Shown in pieces: positions 26,255-39,260 of a stretch of 64,000 bases of DNA. The position numbers and the translations under genes were made by a program. Numbering within the stretch: the stretch's first letter is position 1; each line of letters begins with the position of its first letter. The stretch lies in contig OENT01000340.1 in NCBI GenBank assembly GCA_900239685.1, forward strand, positions 62,001 through 126,000, in the 5' to 3' direction. The stretch comes from Rotaria macrura. Lineage: Eukaryota; Rotifera; Eurotatoria; Philodinida; Philodinidae. The notes below the pieces were generated by a model. That model saw only the letters and a program-made list of their open reading frames with translations. It was not told the DNA's origin and ran no database searches.

Positions 26255-27266
26255 CTAAATATCAATAGTGTTGCCAGCAGAAAAATATTATGTTATTGTC
26301 AAACACAAGCATTCGAAATCAACATTTGATATTGTATGAAGACATTACGTTACGTTCTGAATATATATCTATCAATGAGATATTTTCAATTTTACGAATA
26401 CTAAGAATTTTTTATCGGCTAAAAAATTCAAGGAAGAATGTTGAACGTTTTCGTCAATTTCTTCTTGAATGTGAAGTTTAAAAAAATCTTCATATTTTCA
26501 TACATGGTTCAAGAGAATGAGGATCAATAGTATGAAGAAAGTTATCTTTTGTTTGTTATTAAAACCAGTTACATGAATGGCTCTTTAGGAGTACTAATTT
26601 CCGAAAGTATGTTATTTACAACGATGACATTGTCATAAATTGATAGTTTATTTTAATTCAAATAGAAAGATTAGTAGACGATAACATTTGAAAAGATTGT
26701 GCCTCAACAATATTGGAATTTCAGTTTTTTTATCACAAGATGAAATATTTCTCTAATTCGAGTATGATTTGCCGACGAGAACAATATTGAACTTAGAAAT
26801 ACACTAAACGAATTGTATTTTATCTGCATAATTTAACTCAATAGATTCTCGCTCTGTATATTCTGACCTTGTTGTCGAAGTTCTTCGATACGTTCGTTTA
26901 GAGACGATTTTTATACCTCTACGTACATTGTACTATTCACCAGAACATATGATCCAAAGTCATATTGTAGAACATAGATGTTTGATGAACGATGAGCACG
27001 GATAGCAAAAAGACAACAACACAAGAGATAAATTGAAGGATACTGTCGAGTATTGACTATTTCTGATGACAGTTGTCTCATATGAAAATCTATTCTGTTA
27101 ATTTAGATTCAAACAAAACATTCTGATGCAGACATGTTATAGAATGTGAGTAAAGTTTCTATGGTAGAGAATGGCGGATGGTCAAACAATGCCATCTAAA
27201 ATATTTGAATTGATTTTCGATCAAAAACAAAAATGTTTCACAAGACTAAGCAAGTCTTCTCTTTTT
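26255..27266. other. Spacer downstream of the Ntn hydrolase gene
   Basis: AT-rich. A 63-codon open stretch at 26290-26481 (+) lacks supporting motifs and is not called. Nothing else recognisable. Confidence 0.4.
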
Positions 27267-30200
27267 TTATTGTTTACGATTATATTCAATATTAAGATCA
27301 ATTTTGACGAATTGTCGATTGTAAGCTTCATCAGGTCCATGCTCATTGGTACCACGTGCATTTGCAACATACATTACATTATCAGTTAAATCATAGACAC
27401 CAACATGTAAATCACCGGTTTTAACATATGTTGTGATGTTTTTGATTGATAATTCAGGTGTAATTTGTCCATATTGATCAGTTATTGCAGTATACAATTT
27501 ATATTGTCGTGATGGACATAACCAATCCATGCCAGCATAAACTGCATGTGGAATACGTGGATGCCACTCAGCCAATGGTTGTAAATTTTCGTCATCAAAA
27601 AAGTTAACTTTCGAATGTGAATATTGAATCATACGAGCTGTACCTAGGTTTCCATCGGCTACAGCAAGTATTAAATGACATGTTCGTCGAACATCAGCAA
27701 TGAATGAAAGTGCATCATCAACAGTATCACTATATTGTAATATGTAACGTTCAACAAATATGAATGGTAAACCCGTCATACTTTCATCACCGAATGTATC
27801 ATCAGGATATGAAACACCGATTTCAGATATACCAAGACGTTGTGATGACATGCCAGTTAGTGTTCCAATATAACCTTAGAATATATATATATTCAGTGGA
27901 GGGCAAAAATAATTGCTGCTAGTGTTTGTTAAATCTATCCCTGTGAACACGATGAATATCGAGCGTTATTTTTTTTCGTAAAAAGTGTACATACCACGGA
28001 GCATATAAATATATTAATGAATAACTAGTCCTACTTTCCTCCAGGTTAACGAACAAGAAAATATCATATTCTCATCACTTCATTGAAAATACTTTAGATT
28101 TATTTTGCCTTTGCCTATGGATTCTGTCAAAGCATAAAAGATGCATTTGGAGAAAAAGTAAGCGTAGTCATGTACCTAATTTTGGATCAAGATTTGCTAG
28201 CTGTAGTTTCAGCTCTATATGATGCTGTCCTGATTTTCAAGACAGAAAGCAAGCTATGTGACAGATTCTTACACTATGAACCCTAATCGGACCTGAAGTC
28301 AAATTCTGAGATTTATTTGCTGCAAAATAAGTTTCGTCTGCTAGCCAAGGCCTATCTGTTCCGAAAATCTCAAGTCGACCGTATAAGTCATTATCGAGAA
28401 AGTGAGACATCCTGGGGAGGCAACATTCGTACGGAGAAATGTGTAGACCGTGATCATCTATTTATTTCTAAGAATACTTGCCCTTGCAGCTCATTTACAT
28501 TTCATTAAATGCTATGAATAAAGTACTTAGGTAACAAAAGGATTTCCACAGTTCAACGTTTGCCCTAGTTCAGATAGTGCAAGATGACAATTCAATATGC
28601 ATAAAAAGCAATGAATATTCAAATCAGCAATTGCTTTTGCATTCCACTGTATGTAGAAATGATGTCACATACGTATGAGTGACACAAAAAAAAAGAACCA
28701 AACAATAACAAGGGATAGATTCTTACCTGCCCAAGCAACATTAGCAAATGGATGACCTAGTTTAGATGAAAGAGGATGATAGATGGTAACAACTGGATTG
28801 TCTTGTAAACCAGCATCAGTATCCCAATCTAATGCACGTAATTGTAAAGTTTTGCCTCCGAATGTCGAATTTCCCCAAAGACCGTACAGTGAGCAACGAC
28901 CTATGAAACAAAAATAAGATGTCATTCATCTGAACTACTACCAAATTCTCTGTTTCTCTATTAAAATTCCTGCATTGAATAATATCTAATTATTAACAAT
29001 TATTACTCGAAGTGACATAACTTGAATTCTCAAGTCAAGGGGTGTGAAGGGGCGGCATCCTCACCACTCGGTACGCCCACAATGATGAAACAGAATTAAT
29101 CAATTATAGCTCAGAACAAACGCAAAGCGAACACTATCAAAAACTACTCATCTATATGATAGCCAGATTGCTTTTAAAATTAGACCTGTTGCATTACGTA
29201 AATGTATTGTTAAGAGTGTACATTTGCGTCTACTTATTTTTTCGAAAAAATCAATTACACACTGTAAAAGAGAATATATGCTCGATAGCAAGAATTTGTT
29301 AACAATATTTCAAAGACAGTTAGCTGCAAATGCTGCCTTTCTAGGGAGATATTTTAGTCGTCACTGATCCTACGAAGAAAGAGATGATACTCTCGTCATA
29401 GTTAATATATAATTATGTGAATTTCAGAAATTTGTTTTCATGGAGAACGAGAACACAACATATTTATGAATAATAACGTCTCAGAAGAGTAACTGAATGT
29501 TTAGTTTTTGAAACTCCTATTCATTTTTTTGTACTCAAAAAGTGAGTACACTCTAAAAATCGGTCAGTGTGTCCGGCCGTTTACACGATAACTCCTTACA
29601 AATACATTCGATTGAGCTGAAATTTTGTGCACAGAATTGTCTGATGAATATCTCGATCGAGTTCGAAGATGAGAAGGATCCGGCAAGAAATGACTGAGTT
29701 ATCGAAAAAATTGCCATTATTGACTAAACAATCCCTGAGGTGGAGTACAGGGATTTTTTCAAAAAAAACTTTTTTCTCAGAATTATCCACAACGTATACA
29801 AATTGACTCAGTTTTTAACGCTGATTCCGAATCTGATATTAGTTTCGAGCCAAATCGCAGCTTTCTAACAAAACATTGACTGCAAAAAGGTCTCAAATGC
29901 ACAAAAACTGCATCCAGAAACCAAATGCCTAGATATGTCTCAGATGACTACTAGTTTTGGGGTTTCCCAAAAAGGTTTACCAGTGCTCACATTCTAGAGT
30001 GACTGATTTGTCTCATTCACTTTTTGAAGTACACATAACTCTCGGATTTAAGTCCGACGTTTTCACATTTATTATAAAAATAAATCTAAGCTGTAATTCA
30101 TTTCGATCAATGCTCTTTTTATTAGTTTCAATATATTTAGTTCAGCTACAATGAAATACGTACATGAGAGATTTACACAGTTATTCCTAATCTTATCAAT

Positions 30201-31398
30201 TTCAAAAGTTTCGCCGAGAAAGCAGTTTTGAATCAGGTAACAAGACTTTGCACTAGACTAACTCTAGTCTTTTGCGAGATACATGCGATCGACTTACTAA
30301 GAAGTAAAACAAATCTCGTAATATCATTTGATACTAAAATTTATGATCCTATATCATTGTTTTTCTAAGAATGTATTGAACAACATAATTCAATTAATAA
30401 ATTGACATTTACTTTGTAGATACTATTTTTATATATTGATCTTTGTCAGTATTCTACCCTTTGTAAAAAATTGTCTTATTCACATGAAATCTTTCACTTA
30501 ATAAGAATAAAGTTAATGCTCAATCGACAATTCTAATCTGACATGTTCTATCAAAGAATAATTCATTTCTAACATTTTTGCAAGCAAAAAATATCTATTG
30601 ATTATTTTAAATCAATTCGATCAAATACTGTGGATACTAATGAAATGAGAATTGATGAATTGTGAACAGAAATATTTAAATTCGAACTATCCTATTCCGC
30701 ATTTAATATCTGATTCGATGATAATTATTGTCTTTAAGATGAGAGAAGAAGATTAAAATTTTCATCGGATGATATAACATGAAATATGTAATATTCACGA
30801 CAAGCTTATTCTTTGGATTATATTTTTCAATTGATTTACCTCTTGTTATTTCTCCAAGCATATGTAATCGTACAACCATTTTATAATCAACTTGTGCGGC
30901 ATCGGATAAACCACGCATTTCATTGTAGATCTCTTCATCCATGTATCCTTTAACAAGATCATTTTGAACATCTAATGCAAATTCGAGACCTTTTTCAACA
31001 ACTAAATCTTCAAACCATTTAGGTAATTTAAGACTTTTCAATGAATCAATAACTTCTTGTTCGAAATGTTTCCATGCCACGGGTAAAACTTGATTAATTT
31101 GATCACGTAATAATGTACCATAGGCATAACCGAAATCATAACCTGTATGACCATAAACATGAATCAACCAGACTTTATCTTCACCCGAGCCAATTTGATA
31201 GAGAGTACCATTTTCAACTTTATTGATTAATTTCGGTTCAGTTGTATCGATGGGATTCAAATTCGGATCACCATGTGATGTATCATTAGCACAAAATGCG
31301 CCAACATTTTTAACACCCTTGATTTTATGGCTAGAACTTGTTTGAATAACAAGACAAATGCCGACAATCAAATAATACAAACGATTTCGATCGAACAT
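27267..31398 (-). CDS. Secreted C45/AAT-type Ntn hydrolase (dcd1A-like)
   Basis: Minus-strand exons 31398-30840, 28900-28727 and 27874-27267 give 446 residues. A signal peptide covers about residues 1-23. A helical pro-region of about 165 residues follows. Then Cys189, in GRCSLYGLWG, is the likely N-terminal nucleophile exposed by self-cleavage. The following GGKTLQLRALDWDTDAG and TGLPF segments resemble the acyl-CoA:6-aminopenicillanate acyltransferase/peptidase C45 family, including Dictyostelium dcd1A (annotated as acid-ceramidase-like). The enzyme probably cleaves an amide bond in a lysosomal or extracellular compartment; the substrate is unknown. Intron 1 (1.9 kb) falls two codons before the nucleophile and carries a dispersed repeat. 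Intron 2 is mostly a Tc1-like element. The family assignment comes from remembered motifs and should be checked. Confidence 0.8.
27894..28649. mobile_element. Tc1-like non-autonomous element in an intron
   Basis: Terminal inverted repeats of 25 bases: 27894-27918 starts CAGTGGAGGGCAAAAA, and 28625-28649 read in reverse starts CAGTGGAATGCAAAAG. They match at 21 of 25 positions, and the CAGTGGNNGGCAAAA style is typical of Tc1 elements. TA follows the right end; the left flank is TT, perhaps mutated. No transposase is recognisable in the 756 bases. It fills most of intron 2 of the Ntn hydrolase gene. Confidence 0.75.
29531..29997 (+). repeat. Dispersed repeat, copy 1
   Basis: About 467 bases that recur, inverted and highly similar, at 45093-45580. 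One end carries the short palindrome GTACTC-AAAAAGT-GAGTAC; the other ends CACATTCTAG. It includes a CCGGCCGT stretch. An open frame shared by both copies starts with GTG rather than ATG and is probably not a gene. It lies in intron 1 of the Ntn hydrolase gene. No target duplication is visible, so the class is open. Confidence 0.88.
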
Positions 31399-33828
31399 TG
31401 TTGAATTATTTTTCTTATTCGATGATAATAATAGATTCTATTGATCATAGCTTTTTATTTGGTAAGATATCGAGAAGAGAACGTGTGAAAATTAGACAGA
31501 TGGTATTCTGTGAAAAAAAATAAAATTGAAAATAGAACATAAGTGAAATATCTATTTACATCATGATGAAGCACTTTTTGGTAATCACTATCGATGAAAA
31601 ACAGAATACGTAATACAATAGTCGACTGTTTATCGTTCTACGTAGTTTGTTTTTTTTTCATTAAGAAATCGACCATTGTATGAACATATTTAATCATATG
31701 AAAATTGTTTATTTATGTTTTTCATTTCATATTCATTACAACGTATTTATTTCTATATGATTGAAAATCTTATTAGAAATCATATTCTGAAAGGATATTA
31801 AATTGCATCGAGTTCGCTTAGTTCAGATCATTCTTTTTTTCTTGCCTCGATTTTCTTATAGTGTACTTGCAAGAACGGACGCCATAGAATACACGAGAGA
31901 ATCTGCTGGAATAATTTCTAGTTTTCATTAAAAATCTTTCCGTATGATTAGTTCATAGCATTTGAATAGCTTACAGTTTGTCTCCATCAGACTGAAGTTA
32001 ATCAATAGAATACTACGATGGAAATCAATTTGTAGCATCGATCAAGAATTGCATGCAGTTCAATGAAATAAATATAAAACCATTGTAAACCTCGAAATAT
32101 GAGACTGTATACAGAAAGGTTCGATCTATCCGTAGAGATTATATTTGAATATGCATGTTTTATCATTGTTCTATGAAATTATGATGTCATGTGAACACAA
32201 ATATGTTCAACTCGACTAATACACTATCGATTTCTTATTGGCATAATAATTAAAAAACGCACCATAGTTCAAACAAACATTTTAATGCAATCAATGATAT
32301 ATATTGAACAGTATTGTTCTATTGAAAAAAAAAATTAGAATAATTTTAGCTAACATTCAATAGAAAGAATAGAATTCTTCGTTCGATATTGGGATTCAAT
32401 TAGAAAAACTCATTTTAATATGAAAAGATTTTAACCGGATATCCGGATTTTTCCGGTTGAATTCGTCTGGATCAGGAAATTAATTTTTTTTTCTTTATTA
32501 AAAAATCATTTGAAATAGAAATGAATTTCCTTATCAAGTACCAAAATGTCTGCAGTACTAGTTCTATTTTATTTTTTTTCAATTAAAATTAATTTACTTG
32601 TACTCATGTGTTTTACATATATTGAATGAACTTTTTCTTTCGAAGTTATTTTATTTTAAATTTTCCTGAAAAATAGAAACTCATAATTTGATCAACAAAT
32701 ACATGAACTTATTCGAAAGTTGACAATCGTAAACATTGATTATGTGTATTGTGAATGAATAAGTAAGCAGTGTCTATGTTTTGAATAACTAAAATTATTT
32801 TTCTATTTATTCTTCTGAATTATGTATGTTGCCGAGTTCATTCATGGTGGATACGCATAGTTTATGATATACCGGCACAACAAAGATTGTTCAAGAAGAT
32901 CATGATCAATATCAATGAACACGTACGACTCGTTAGACATTATAAGTGTAATAGAATTGTATTACTGATCGTATAGTCAATCGTGACTTTCAGTTGTTAA
33001 TAATAATTATTTATGAAAAAATTTTTTTTTCTTTTTCTGAAAACGGGAGCGGAGGGGGGGGGGTACGCAGACTTTTCATCATTATTTTTTATTTATTCAC
33101 AACAAGACACTCCTTAACAATAGATTCTTATTCAATAGATAATTTGTACTACGTGCTTCTATTCTATGTGCAGTTTTGTACTAAGACTCTGTTGATATAG
33201 TTTGTATTGTCATTAACAAAGAAGGTCATTTTGACTTGAGCGCGACTGTCCTTCGTCATCTTCTCGAACATCATATGACATTGATATTAGCAACAGAATA
33301 GATAACCATGAAACGGGCATCTTAAAGGGTAGAAATAATTACGCCCTAGAACGATTTAGAAATTCATCATCTCTCGTACTATTTCCTTGCTTTTTTTTAA
33401 TATTTTTTTTGAATAATGTTGACGAAATATAATTGATATTTCATCGTTGACCTGAGCCTAAATAAAGATCAATTGTATAATTCTAATAGATTTGCTAATT
33501 CTTCACATTATATGTTTATTAATTTCTACTCAATGGATTAAAGTCAACGTGGGAATCAGTAATTCATGTGTATTTATATCATATATGAAGAAGCTACTAT
33601 GTGTGTTGCTAATTCAAAATTATTCAACGATCAAGAAAAGAAAAGAAAATAATAGCTAATTTTTACTCAAGATACAATTTTATCCTACAAAAGATCCACG
33701 AAAACATTAGGGCATAAATGCCTGCTATATATAAAATATGCGTAGGCATACTTCAACTAATTCATTCGTCTTCATCAGTTGTCAGTTCTATGGCACAAGG
33801 TGAACTTATTTAAGGACATTTTTACATA
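31399..33828. other. Divergent spacer between Ntn hydrolase and DDA1 genes
   Basis: AT-rich with no coding exon recognised; both promoters should lie here. A poly-G tract sits at 33054-33063, and TTGACTT/GTCATTT-like words are scattered without pattern. Confidence 0.5.
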
Positions 33829-35172
33829 ATGGCTGACACATCTGTACGTATGTTTGAATGACATCAAACTATAGATTGATTGCTAGCAGAAAATCATTTC
33901 ATACACGTATGAAGACAGTGTCTGCCATCAGCTGGTTATCACCGACATCTTACTTATCACGTCATTCGATTGGTTAATGATTGACGTTTGAAAATATTTT
34001 AATTATTAGTAAAAAAAAAGAAAGACCGAGGCATCAATACCAGTAGTAACAAAAATAAAGTCAATGATTTTGTAATTCAGTTCATCTTATATCCTTGAAT
34101 ATGGTAATTAGTACTTATAAATTTATGTGTTTTGCTATTTTCATGTATTTATTTATTTCAAATAATTTCAGTCGTCGTTTTTAAAAGATTTACCTTGTCG
34201 TAATCCAAATAGTTTTACACGAGTTCATATGAATGGTGCTATTCGTCAAACAGTAAGAATGGAAAATTTATTTTTATTCTCATCTATTGTATGACGATAT
34301 TTTTTCAGTCTGTTCGACCAACATATACAGCACAACTTGATGTAAATGCAAAAGGTACAAAATAATTAAATTATCTTAAAAGTCGTTTATAGTAGAGCTC
34401 GATGGGCTACGCTCTGGAATCCGAAAAAAAATTCATTCACCATGAGTATCAATCATGAGATTTTATATTCGTGAAGGACCTATTTCAATCGCGATACAGC
34501 TCCTCGATTGATCCCTAGTGTATATCATGAATGCTAGATCTTCTCTCTTATCTTCATTTCCTAGTCTATTCAAACGAATAGATAAAGTTAATATTTCATC
34601 TCAAAGATAAATTGCCATCTATTTATATTTCAAATGATATTAATTATAATGAAAACACATGACAATAGAAATATTTTCTTGGTTAATTCGATTATCATCA
34701 TGTAGCTATGCTTGTTTTGTTTTTTTTTTGAAGTAAACAAAATATTGTAATGAATGATTTCGTGTACAAAACAAAATCAAACAAGTATTGACTTTTCTAC
34801 AGACACAATTCATATCTATAATCCTATTGATCTTGTTTACTAATCAGATTAGTATTTGCTGACAAATAGTTTTTATTCTAATGAATGAGTCTATTGAAAA
34901 CTTTTCTAATAATCAATAGAAATAATCAACGATCCCGTACCCTTGCTCATCCAACGTTTATCTCGTTTACCAGTAAGTACCGACGGTAATTGATTGAATT
35001 ATTGTTCAAATATCTAATTTAGAAAGATGAATCACGAAAACGACCGGTTCCTGAAGATGAAAGTCAAGTTCCGTCATTTACAAACGATCAAACAAAACGA
35101 ACTAAACAAACATCAACGGATTCTAGTCAACAACAATCAAATTTAATTGATTACAATGAAGACATTTCTTGA
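33829..35172 (+). CDS. DDA1: DDA1 (DET1- and DDB1-associated protein 1) homologue
   Basis: Five short exons: 33829-33843, 34172-34252, 34309-34354, 34920-34972 and 35023-35172, giving 114 residues against about 102 in human. The order of conserved pieces fits DDA1: an N-terminal MAD start, FLKDLPCRNPNSFTRVH, a SVRPTYTA segment, a hydrophobic helix (LLIQRLSRL), then a basic patch (RKRP) and an acidic/polar tail. DDA1 is a small core subunit of DDB1-CUL4 ubiquitin ligases. The first exon is only 15 coding bases, before a GTACGT donor. The gene ends 96 bases from the convergent synaptotagmin-like gene, with an AATAAA at 35226-35231. All exons are below usual ORF cut-offs, so it is easy to miss. 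Confidence 0.82.
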
Positions 35173-35225
35173 TTTCCATTTCTACATGTTTTATTTCCTT
35201 AAAAACAAAAGAAAAAATTCACCGG

Positions 35226-35231
35226 AATAAA
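35226..35231 (+). promoter_or_regulatory. Poly(A) signal for DDA1
   Basis: AATAAA 53 bases after the DDA1 stop codon, within the short convergent gap. Confidence 0.6.
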
Positions 35232-35268
35232 AACTTGTCTCTTCTTGGTTATTTTTTTTTATGACGAA

Positions 35269-38200
35269 TTATTTTGTTTGCTGTACTGTTTTTGAATTCG
35301 TACATGTTATTATTGGTATTGTTTCACGTAAATTATAACTTTGAGTTATTGGTACACGTGGATGTTCAATCATTTGATACCAATGATCCCGATTTATACC
35401 ATCGAAATGAGTACCAATACCAATACAACCAATTAATTCATTTGAGCCAACACGATCATAATCAATAACTTTAAATATGAGATCTGCATTTTCAAGTTCT
35501 TCATTGGATAAATCAAATTCTAAACTTTCATTATATATTGGATTGAGTGTATTCGATAGAACAGATGTTTTTTTCTTGCGAATTTTTTTTCCATTAATCA
35601 ATAAAAGAACTTTGACATATGGATCAGATTTACCAGTTATATCCATTGGCTTCAATGAATTCGCTCGAACAATAGTTATTGTAACACGTTTAGCATTAGG
35701 CAAACAACATAGTGATACGGTTAATTCACCAAGATCTGGATCACTCTAGAATAGTTTGAAGATCAACAGTTATATATATATAATATTTTCCTAGCGCAGA
35801 TAAGTGATTAGAGATACAATTTTGACAGTTGTTAAATCGTACAACGTTAAACTACGAAATAAATCTATTCTGTTCTTAAATAGTAAAACTTCATATTTAA
35901 TTTGATAAATTATATAATTTACATCTAGATGTTTAATATATAGAATCAACTTGAATGTCATTTTCTTAAAGTTTTTTTATTCTCTTCGTTTAAAATTGAA
36001 TGAATAGAAATACTAGTCATGATCGATGTTCAAGCCGTAATTTCATTCGTTTTAAGATACTTCAAGTACGTAAGAAACGTATTACTCTGTTTTTTTATAG
36101 GATGCTGATTCTTGATTTAAATAGCATAATTAACTTGATATATATATATATATATATATACATAGACAGTCTATAATTAGAAGAAGAAAAACACGTCAAG
36201 TTCTATATTAACCAGAACTGATGAATACTTAAAATGTGTTCCGACTGAACAGTTTTAGTGTTTCACGGCATCTTTGCTCTTTTTTTGCATAAGACATTTA
36301 AAATAATTAGAATCTAGGACAACGTTTTTCTCTACATTGTTACATAGAAACACAATTTGCACTACCGTACGTGTGTTACGATTTGCCAAGACTTTATGTG
36401 CTCGTTGTCGACACGTGTTATCTAATTTTAGATGGACATGCTTCGTTTCATTTATTAATCTAACAAGAAATTATGAAAATACTCTACAATCAGTTGTGAA
36501 CTAATATTTAAGATCGAATATTCTACATCGGACTTATGATCGAAAAAAATCTTAGATTGATCATTATTGTTTGCCATCATTTATTTTAATTCACTACGAA
36601 CTAGAGTATTAATTTCTTCTATGTAAAAATCTTGCAATATTGACAACAATAGAAATGTGAAGCATAGTATTTATAAAAAATCGAAGTAGAAATTCTTTTG
36701 ACAAATATTCTTAAGAACTTCATTGAGATAAAATTATAGATTTATCGTTTAGAAGAAGAAGAAGAAGAAGAAAAATAAAAATAAGAAATCTAAATGCTTG
36801 ATATGTAATTAAAATGAGGATAAATGAATAGAAGAAATATGACATATGATTGGAAATAAAATCTTTGCCAATATTAGATGAACAACGACAAACTCTTCTT
36901 ATATTCGTCTCGTTTGATGATAGACTCGTGCATAAACATTAGTTATGACCGAATGTATGTTGATAGAAATACAAACGTAACAGGCAAGAGAAGAAGAAAA
37001 ACAAAATAACATCGTTTTAGTTCCTTTTTGTTTTTCTGTCATGACTTTGAACCGTAGTAATTGTTCAAAGCGTACATAGCATGAGATGTAACACATTTCG
37101 AACGCTGACTATGCGTAATATGCTTAAATCTAATTAAGTATGGTCATAAACAAAAAAAAACAAAATAGAATCATAGAAAATCGATTAGGCCCACCTTGAG
37201 ACTGTTTTTTAATTTCTTAATGCGTTACTTTTGTCTAAAGGATTTTTGTTTTGTATGCATCGATTTTAATGTGAAGAAAAACTTTTACTAGTTTCAAGTT
37301 AATGGACCGTTCGACATATTTTTTCTTCAAAAATGCAAATCTGTCTATATGGTTCATCTGTTTTTTTCTATGAATAATATATGCACATTAAAAGATTTGA
37401 ATTTAGAAAATAGAAGAACGTGTAAAAATAACGTATGGAAAAACAATTCTTTATATCATATGCTCTTTCAATGAGAATGAATTCAACGAATAATATAGAA
37501 ATAATTGCGTCTATGTTCTTTTTTTTTTGCTTTGTATAGATCCTATAGTCGATTGGTTGTTTTCTTTTTCACGTACTTCAAATTTTCTCTTTTCGTTTAT
37601 AGGTACTAGTCGTTTTTCTTTAAATTCTTTTGCTCTAGAATTTAGATCTTATCGACGAATTTTTTTTTTCTTATTATAAATAGGTTACAATGATAATTGT
37701 TTTCTTTGTAACAGAAAATTACTATTCAAACACATATTTCTATTATCAATGATGTCAATACAGTATCGTTTATTTTTATCAGTGAAACTAGACTTTTCTT
37801 AGGGATATCATTCAAGAAAAGATGTAAGGTGACACGTCGAATAAGTAATCGTTTATTTCTTCTTTTTCTAATAAATAGGTAGTATGTCGGAAATGCAATC
37901 TTGAATTCTTTTATGTTTAGCATTGGCATGATTGTTAATGTTCTAGACAGATCATTTGTCTAAAGAATAAAATCGAAACGGAAAGCAATAGAAAGGGTCG
38001 ATTTAACAAAAGAATTTTATATATATATGTACTAAGCGCTTGATGTCATGGAATATTTTGTGATTGTGACAAAAAGAGAAAAAAATCGAAAATACTAAAC
38101 GTAAAATAATAACTACAATTATATGCACAATCAATGTTCGTTCTTCGAACCTCTAAATAGATATTGATGAAAACAAAACTCACCTCGGTACCAGGTACGA

Positions 38201-39260
38201 TATGTTTTGTAAATTGAATATCTTGCGATGTGATATCAGGTTTCAAACAAATATCATCGATTTTAACCGTACCAATTAAATTTCGTTTTGACGAACGACG
38301 AAAATCATAAACAGATAGTAATAATATTCGTTTGCATAATTGTTCAAATGTGATTTGAAATTCGAATGATTCATTAAATTGTACAGATTGCATGTGTTTA
38401 TAAACTTTCGTTTGAAATTTTTTTCGACGATCAGGTAATAATGTTATTTTAATAAATGGATTTGGTAAATCTTTTGAATTTAAATTACGAAATGGTAAAT
38501 TATCAACAGAGATAATTGTTATGATTAATGATGTTAAAGATTGATTATAAAATAGTTTAAATGTTATTTTGCCTGAATCATAAGATGGATCATTTTGTTG
38601 TATCGGTTTTATATATAGATTCGGTTCTAATTTACCAAGATTATCATTGATATAACGAATAGATTTAACGCCATTGAGACCTGGAATTTCAATAGATTCC
38701 ATTCGACGTATACCACGCCGAATAGGAAATGTTGATGTTGTATCAGTTGATTGTCGAATAAGTGAACGCGATCGATTTATATGTTTTGTTGTCTCATGAT
38801 TATTTTGATTATGACTTTTTAATAAAACTTGAACATCGACAGTTGGATTATCATGATAGATTGGTTGTGTATGCATTGTTTCATCAGTTTTATTTGATTC
38901 TGATACATGACGTCTTAGTATTGATTGACGCTTTGAAGAGAATCGACTAGTTAAAGATTTACAATTTAAAACTGAATTTTGTACATTCGTTGGACTTGAA
39001 CCATAAGTATTCAAATGATTATTACTAGAATTTGATGACATAGATGAACTTGATAAAGATTCAGATGGAAATAAATTAAATGATACTTCATTGGTTGGTA
39101 TAGATATAGATGTATCTTGATCAGTATAATTCAATGATGAAAAAGAAATTTTCATACTATCAACTGTTTGTCGAAATCTATCCATAAGAGTTTGTTTTGG
39201 TGTTGATATTTTTTCCATTTGATTTTCGAAAAATGTACGTATATTAAATGTTTCACTCAT
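35269..39260 (-). CDS. Synaptotagmin-like tandem C2-domain protein
   Basis: Minus-strand exons 39260-38184 and 35745-35269, split by a 2.4 kb intron, give 517 residues. The N-terminal 230 residues are Ser/Thr-rich with no membrane segment seen. C2A (about residues 240-355) has LLPDRRKKFQTKV, as in synaptotagmins 3/6/10. It lacks most Ca2+-binding Asp residues (LPFRNLNSKDLPNPF where SDPY is usual; VYDFRRSSK where DFDR is usual). C2B (from about residue 365) keeps PMDITGKSDPY and DYDRVG, so Ca2+ binding looks possible there. The WHxL-like end is changed to SYNL. The family acts in Ca2+-triggered membrane fusion. The missing transmembrane anchor means either an upstream exon exists or it is a soluble relative. 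The ATG at 39260 lies 23 bases after an acceptor-like ATATTTTAG. Confidence 0.88.
36138..36160. repeat. (TA)n microsatellite
   Basis: About eleven TA units in the long intron of the synaptotagmin-like gene. Confidence 0.85.

Noticed and set aside
29596-29790. 64-codon open frame, nearly identical to one at 45313-45501
   Set aside because: It starts with GTG, lies within the dispersed repeat, and its conservation simply reflects the similarity of the two repeat copies.
29531-29997. Helitron call for the dispersed repeat (hairpin plus CTAG end)
   Set aside because: The hairpin and the CTAG are at opposite ends, and the base after CTAG is T in one copy but A in the other, so the defining features do not line up.
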